DNA of 6,519 bases from Nitrospirota bacterium (GTDB lineage: Bacteria > Nitrospirota > Thermodesulfovibrionia > Thermodesulfovibrionales > JdFR-88): the NCBI GenBank assembly GCA_021790695.1, contig JAJYGJ010000157.1, positions 1-6,519 of the forward strand, given 5' to 3'. The position numbers and the translations under genes are program-made. Position 1 is the first letter of the stretch. Each line of letters starts with the position of its first letter. The notes under the pieces were generated by a model. That model worked only from the letters and a program-made list of their open reading frames with translations, was not told where the DNA came from and did no database searches. This document shows positions 5,740 through 6,519 of this stretch, piece after piece.

Positions 5740-6184
5740 GCTTGTGGGGGGGCTCTTCAAGCAGTATTTTTGCCGCGGCCCGCAGAGCCAGCATGTAACT
5801 GCCCGGCCCGAAACCGCTTATCTGCCCAAGGGCGACCTCCGCGATATAAGAGCGCCTGCGGAACTCCTCCCGGCCGTGAATGTTGGAGAGATGCACCTCT
5901 ATCGCCGGCTTGTTCACGGCCGATATGGCGTCCCTGATGGCGATGCTGGTATGGGTGTAGGCCGCGGGGTTTATGATCAGCAGGTCGTAATCGTCCCTCT
6001 GTATCTCATCTATAATCTCAGACTCGCTATTTGTCTGGATGACGGAGATCTCGATGCCGAGCCGCCCGGCCAAACCCTTCATCGCCCCGTTTATCTGGTC
6101 CAGGGTGCCCGGCCCGTAAATTGAAACCTCGCGCTTTCCAAGCATGTTCAGGTTCGGACCGTGGATTACCTTTACCTTCGGCAT
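5729..6184 (-). CDS. aroQ: Type II 3-dehydroquinate dehydratase
   Basis: AroQ converts 3-dehydroquinate to 3-dehydroshikimate, the third step of the shikimate pathway to chorismate. The 151 residues form the small flavodoxin-like type II enzyme, which assembles as a dodecamer in known members. Visible motifs are HGPNLNMLGKRE (8-19) with catalytic Arg18, Tyr23 in SIYG, NPAAYTHTSIAIRDA (72-86), where Asn72 binds substrate, and EVHLSNIHGREEFRRRSY (97-113), with catalytic His98 and the Arg of the active-site lid. All expected residues are present. The ATG is 3 bases after the stop of the upstream metal-binding protein, with GGAAGAG ahead of it. The 3' end overlaps the start of pepP and contains a run of seven C in the coding strand. 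Chorismate made here is also the starting point of the futalosine pathway served by mqnB. Confidence 0.97.
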   Translation of the reverse strand: MPKVKVIHGPNLNMLGKREVSIYGPGTLDQINGAMKGLAGRLGIEISVIQTNSESEIIDEIQRDDYDLLIINPAAYTHTSIAIRDAISAVNKPAIEVHLSNIHGREEFRRRSYIAEVALGQISGFGPGSYMLALRAAAKILLEEPPHKLDA

Positions 6185-6187
6185 CGC

Positions 6188-6394
6188 CTACTCTTCCACC
6201 ACTTTGTATCCGGCGTTTTTCACCGCTTCCTCTATATCCGCGAGTTTCGTTTTGGTCTCATCGAAGCTGACAACGGCCTTGCCGATTTCCACATGGGCGC
6301 CAGTAACCCCTTTAACCGATTCAACGGCCTTCTTCACGGCCATCACGCAGTGCTGGCAACTCATACCCTCGATCCTGACAGTAGCCTCCGCCAT
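6188..6394 (-). CDS. Heavy-metal-associated (HMA) domain protein, CopZ-like
   Basis: This is a single HMA domain of 68 residues with the ferredoxin-like fold (beta-alpha-beta-beta-alpha-beta). The metal-binding loop GMSCQHC near the N-terminus supplies two cysteines for Cu(I) or a similar soft metal. The rest, including VESVKGVTGAHVEIGKAVVSFDE and the closing AVKNAGYKV, is typical of CopZ-type copper chaperones. I prefer the ATG at 6394, because AGGAGG lies 7 bases before it but only 1 base before the ATG at 6400, which is too close. The protein is the first gene of the minus-strand run and ends 3 bases before aroQ. No P-type ATPase or copper regulator is in the window; a partner could lie beyond the right edge. 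Metal identity is inferred from the family; mercury or zinc binding cannot be excluded. Confidence 0.9.
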   Translation of the reverse strand: MAEATVRIEGMSCQHCVMAVKKAVESVKGVTGAHVEIGKAVVSFDETKTKLADIEEAVKNAGYKVVEE

Positions 6395-6401
6395 CGCCAT
6401 T

Positions 6402-6407
6402 CCTCCT
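6402..6407 (-). promoter_or_regulatory. Ribosome-binding site of the HMA protein
   Basis: AGGAGG on the minus strand is a strong Shine-Dalgarno sequence. Its distance of 7 bases to the ATG at 6394, against 1 base to the ATG at 6400, decides the start of this gene. Confidence 0.75.
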
Positions 6408-6453
6408 CGAATTTGAAATGAAAAAAACCCCGAATTTGAAAAATGAAAGCCCC
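6408..6453. repeat. Tandem 23-base repeat upstream of the operon
   Basis: Two adjacent units of 23 bases (6408-6430 and 6431-6453) both begin CGAATTTGAAA, continue through an A-rich ATGAAA segment and end in a C run. They differ only at a few positions in the A-rich part. The block directly abuts the ribosome-binding site of the HMA gene and would be transcribed as its 5' leader. I see no stable hairpin in it. Confidence 0.6.
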
Positions 6454-6465
6454 ACAGTTTTAAAA

Positions 6466-6485
6466 GTTACGGTTATTTACGGTTA
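6466..6485. repeat. Tandem 10-base repeat, possible regulator site
   Basis: GTTACGGTTA (6466-6475) is followed directly by TTTACGGTTA (6476-6485), matching at 9 of 10 positions. One helical turn separates the copies, so a dimeric regulator could contact both on the same DNA face. No convincing -35/-10 pair is visible nearby on the minus strand, so the role in transcription of the operon is inferred only from position. Confidence 0.4.
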
Positions 6486-6519
6486 CCCTTTTTTTCTCCT
6501 GGCCGATTCAAGAAATGAG

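Noticed and set aside
5513..6124. A 203-codon plus-strand open frame opposite pepP and aroQ.
   Set aside because: It is antisense to two well-supported genes and shows no recognisable domain.
6454..6519. A minus-strand promoter for the seven-gene operon, including TTGAAT as -35 and TAAAAC as -10.
   Set aside because: No -35 and -10 pair has acceptable spacing. Transcription may start outside the window or use another sigma factor.

Overview
This window looks like a GC-rich chromosomal segment from an anaerobic or microaerophilic Gram-negative bacterium. The minus-strand order aroQ - pepP - efp - accB - accC, together with a futalosine-type menaquinone gene (mqnB), resembles what I know from Nitrospirota (Thermodesulfovibrio-like) and Desulfobacterota. 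That placement is inference from gene order and protein style; no rRNA or other taxonomic marker is present.

Layout. Positions 1-188 hold no gene I can support, only short repeats and a small palindrome. A compact minus-strand toxin-antitoxin pair lies at 189-825: a Gp49/HigB-like toxin first, then an XRE-type antitoxin. Its DNA is visibly more AT-rich than the rest. A consensus-like promoter with an overlapping inverted repeat lies just upstream at 828-856. On the plus strand, 896-1600 encodes a probable futalosine hydrolase (MqnB). It converges on thiE with only 5 bases between the two stop codons.

From about 6400 down to 1606, seven genes lie on the minus strand as one tightly packed probable operon: a small heavy-metal-associated (CopZ-like) protein, aroQ, pepP, efp, accB, accC and thiE. 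Junctions are 0-4 bases apart or overlapping, except for a 30-base gap before efp that carries a strong Shine-Dalgarno sequence. The 119 bases upstream of the first gene contain two separate tandem repeats.

How the genes fit together. AroQ feeds the shikimate pathway and so chorismate, which is also the precursor of futalosine-pathway menaquinone, where MqnB acts. AccB and AccC form the biotin half of acetyl-CoA carboxylase, ThiE makes thiamine phosphate, EF-P relieves ribosome stalling at proline runs and PepP cleaves Xaa-Pro peptides. The operon is essentially housekeeping. I see no clearly new multi-gene system. The points most worth a second look are the arginine at the EF-P loop tip, the toxin-antitoxin promoter that would start transcription at or inside the annotated toxin start, the C7 tract in the aroQ/pepP overlap, the hairpin at the mqnB/thiE convergence, and the tandem repeats ahead of the operon.
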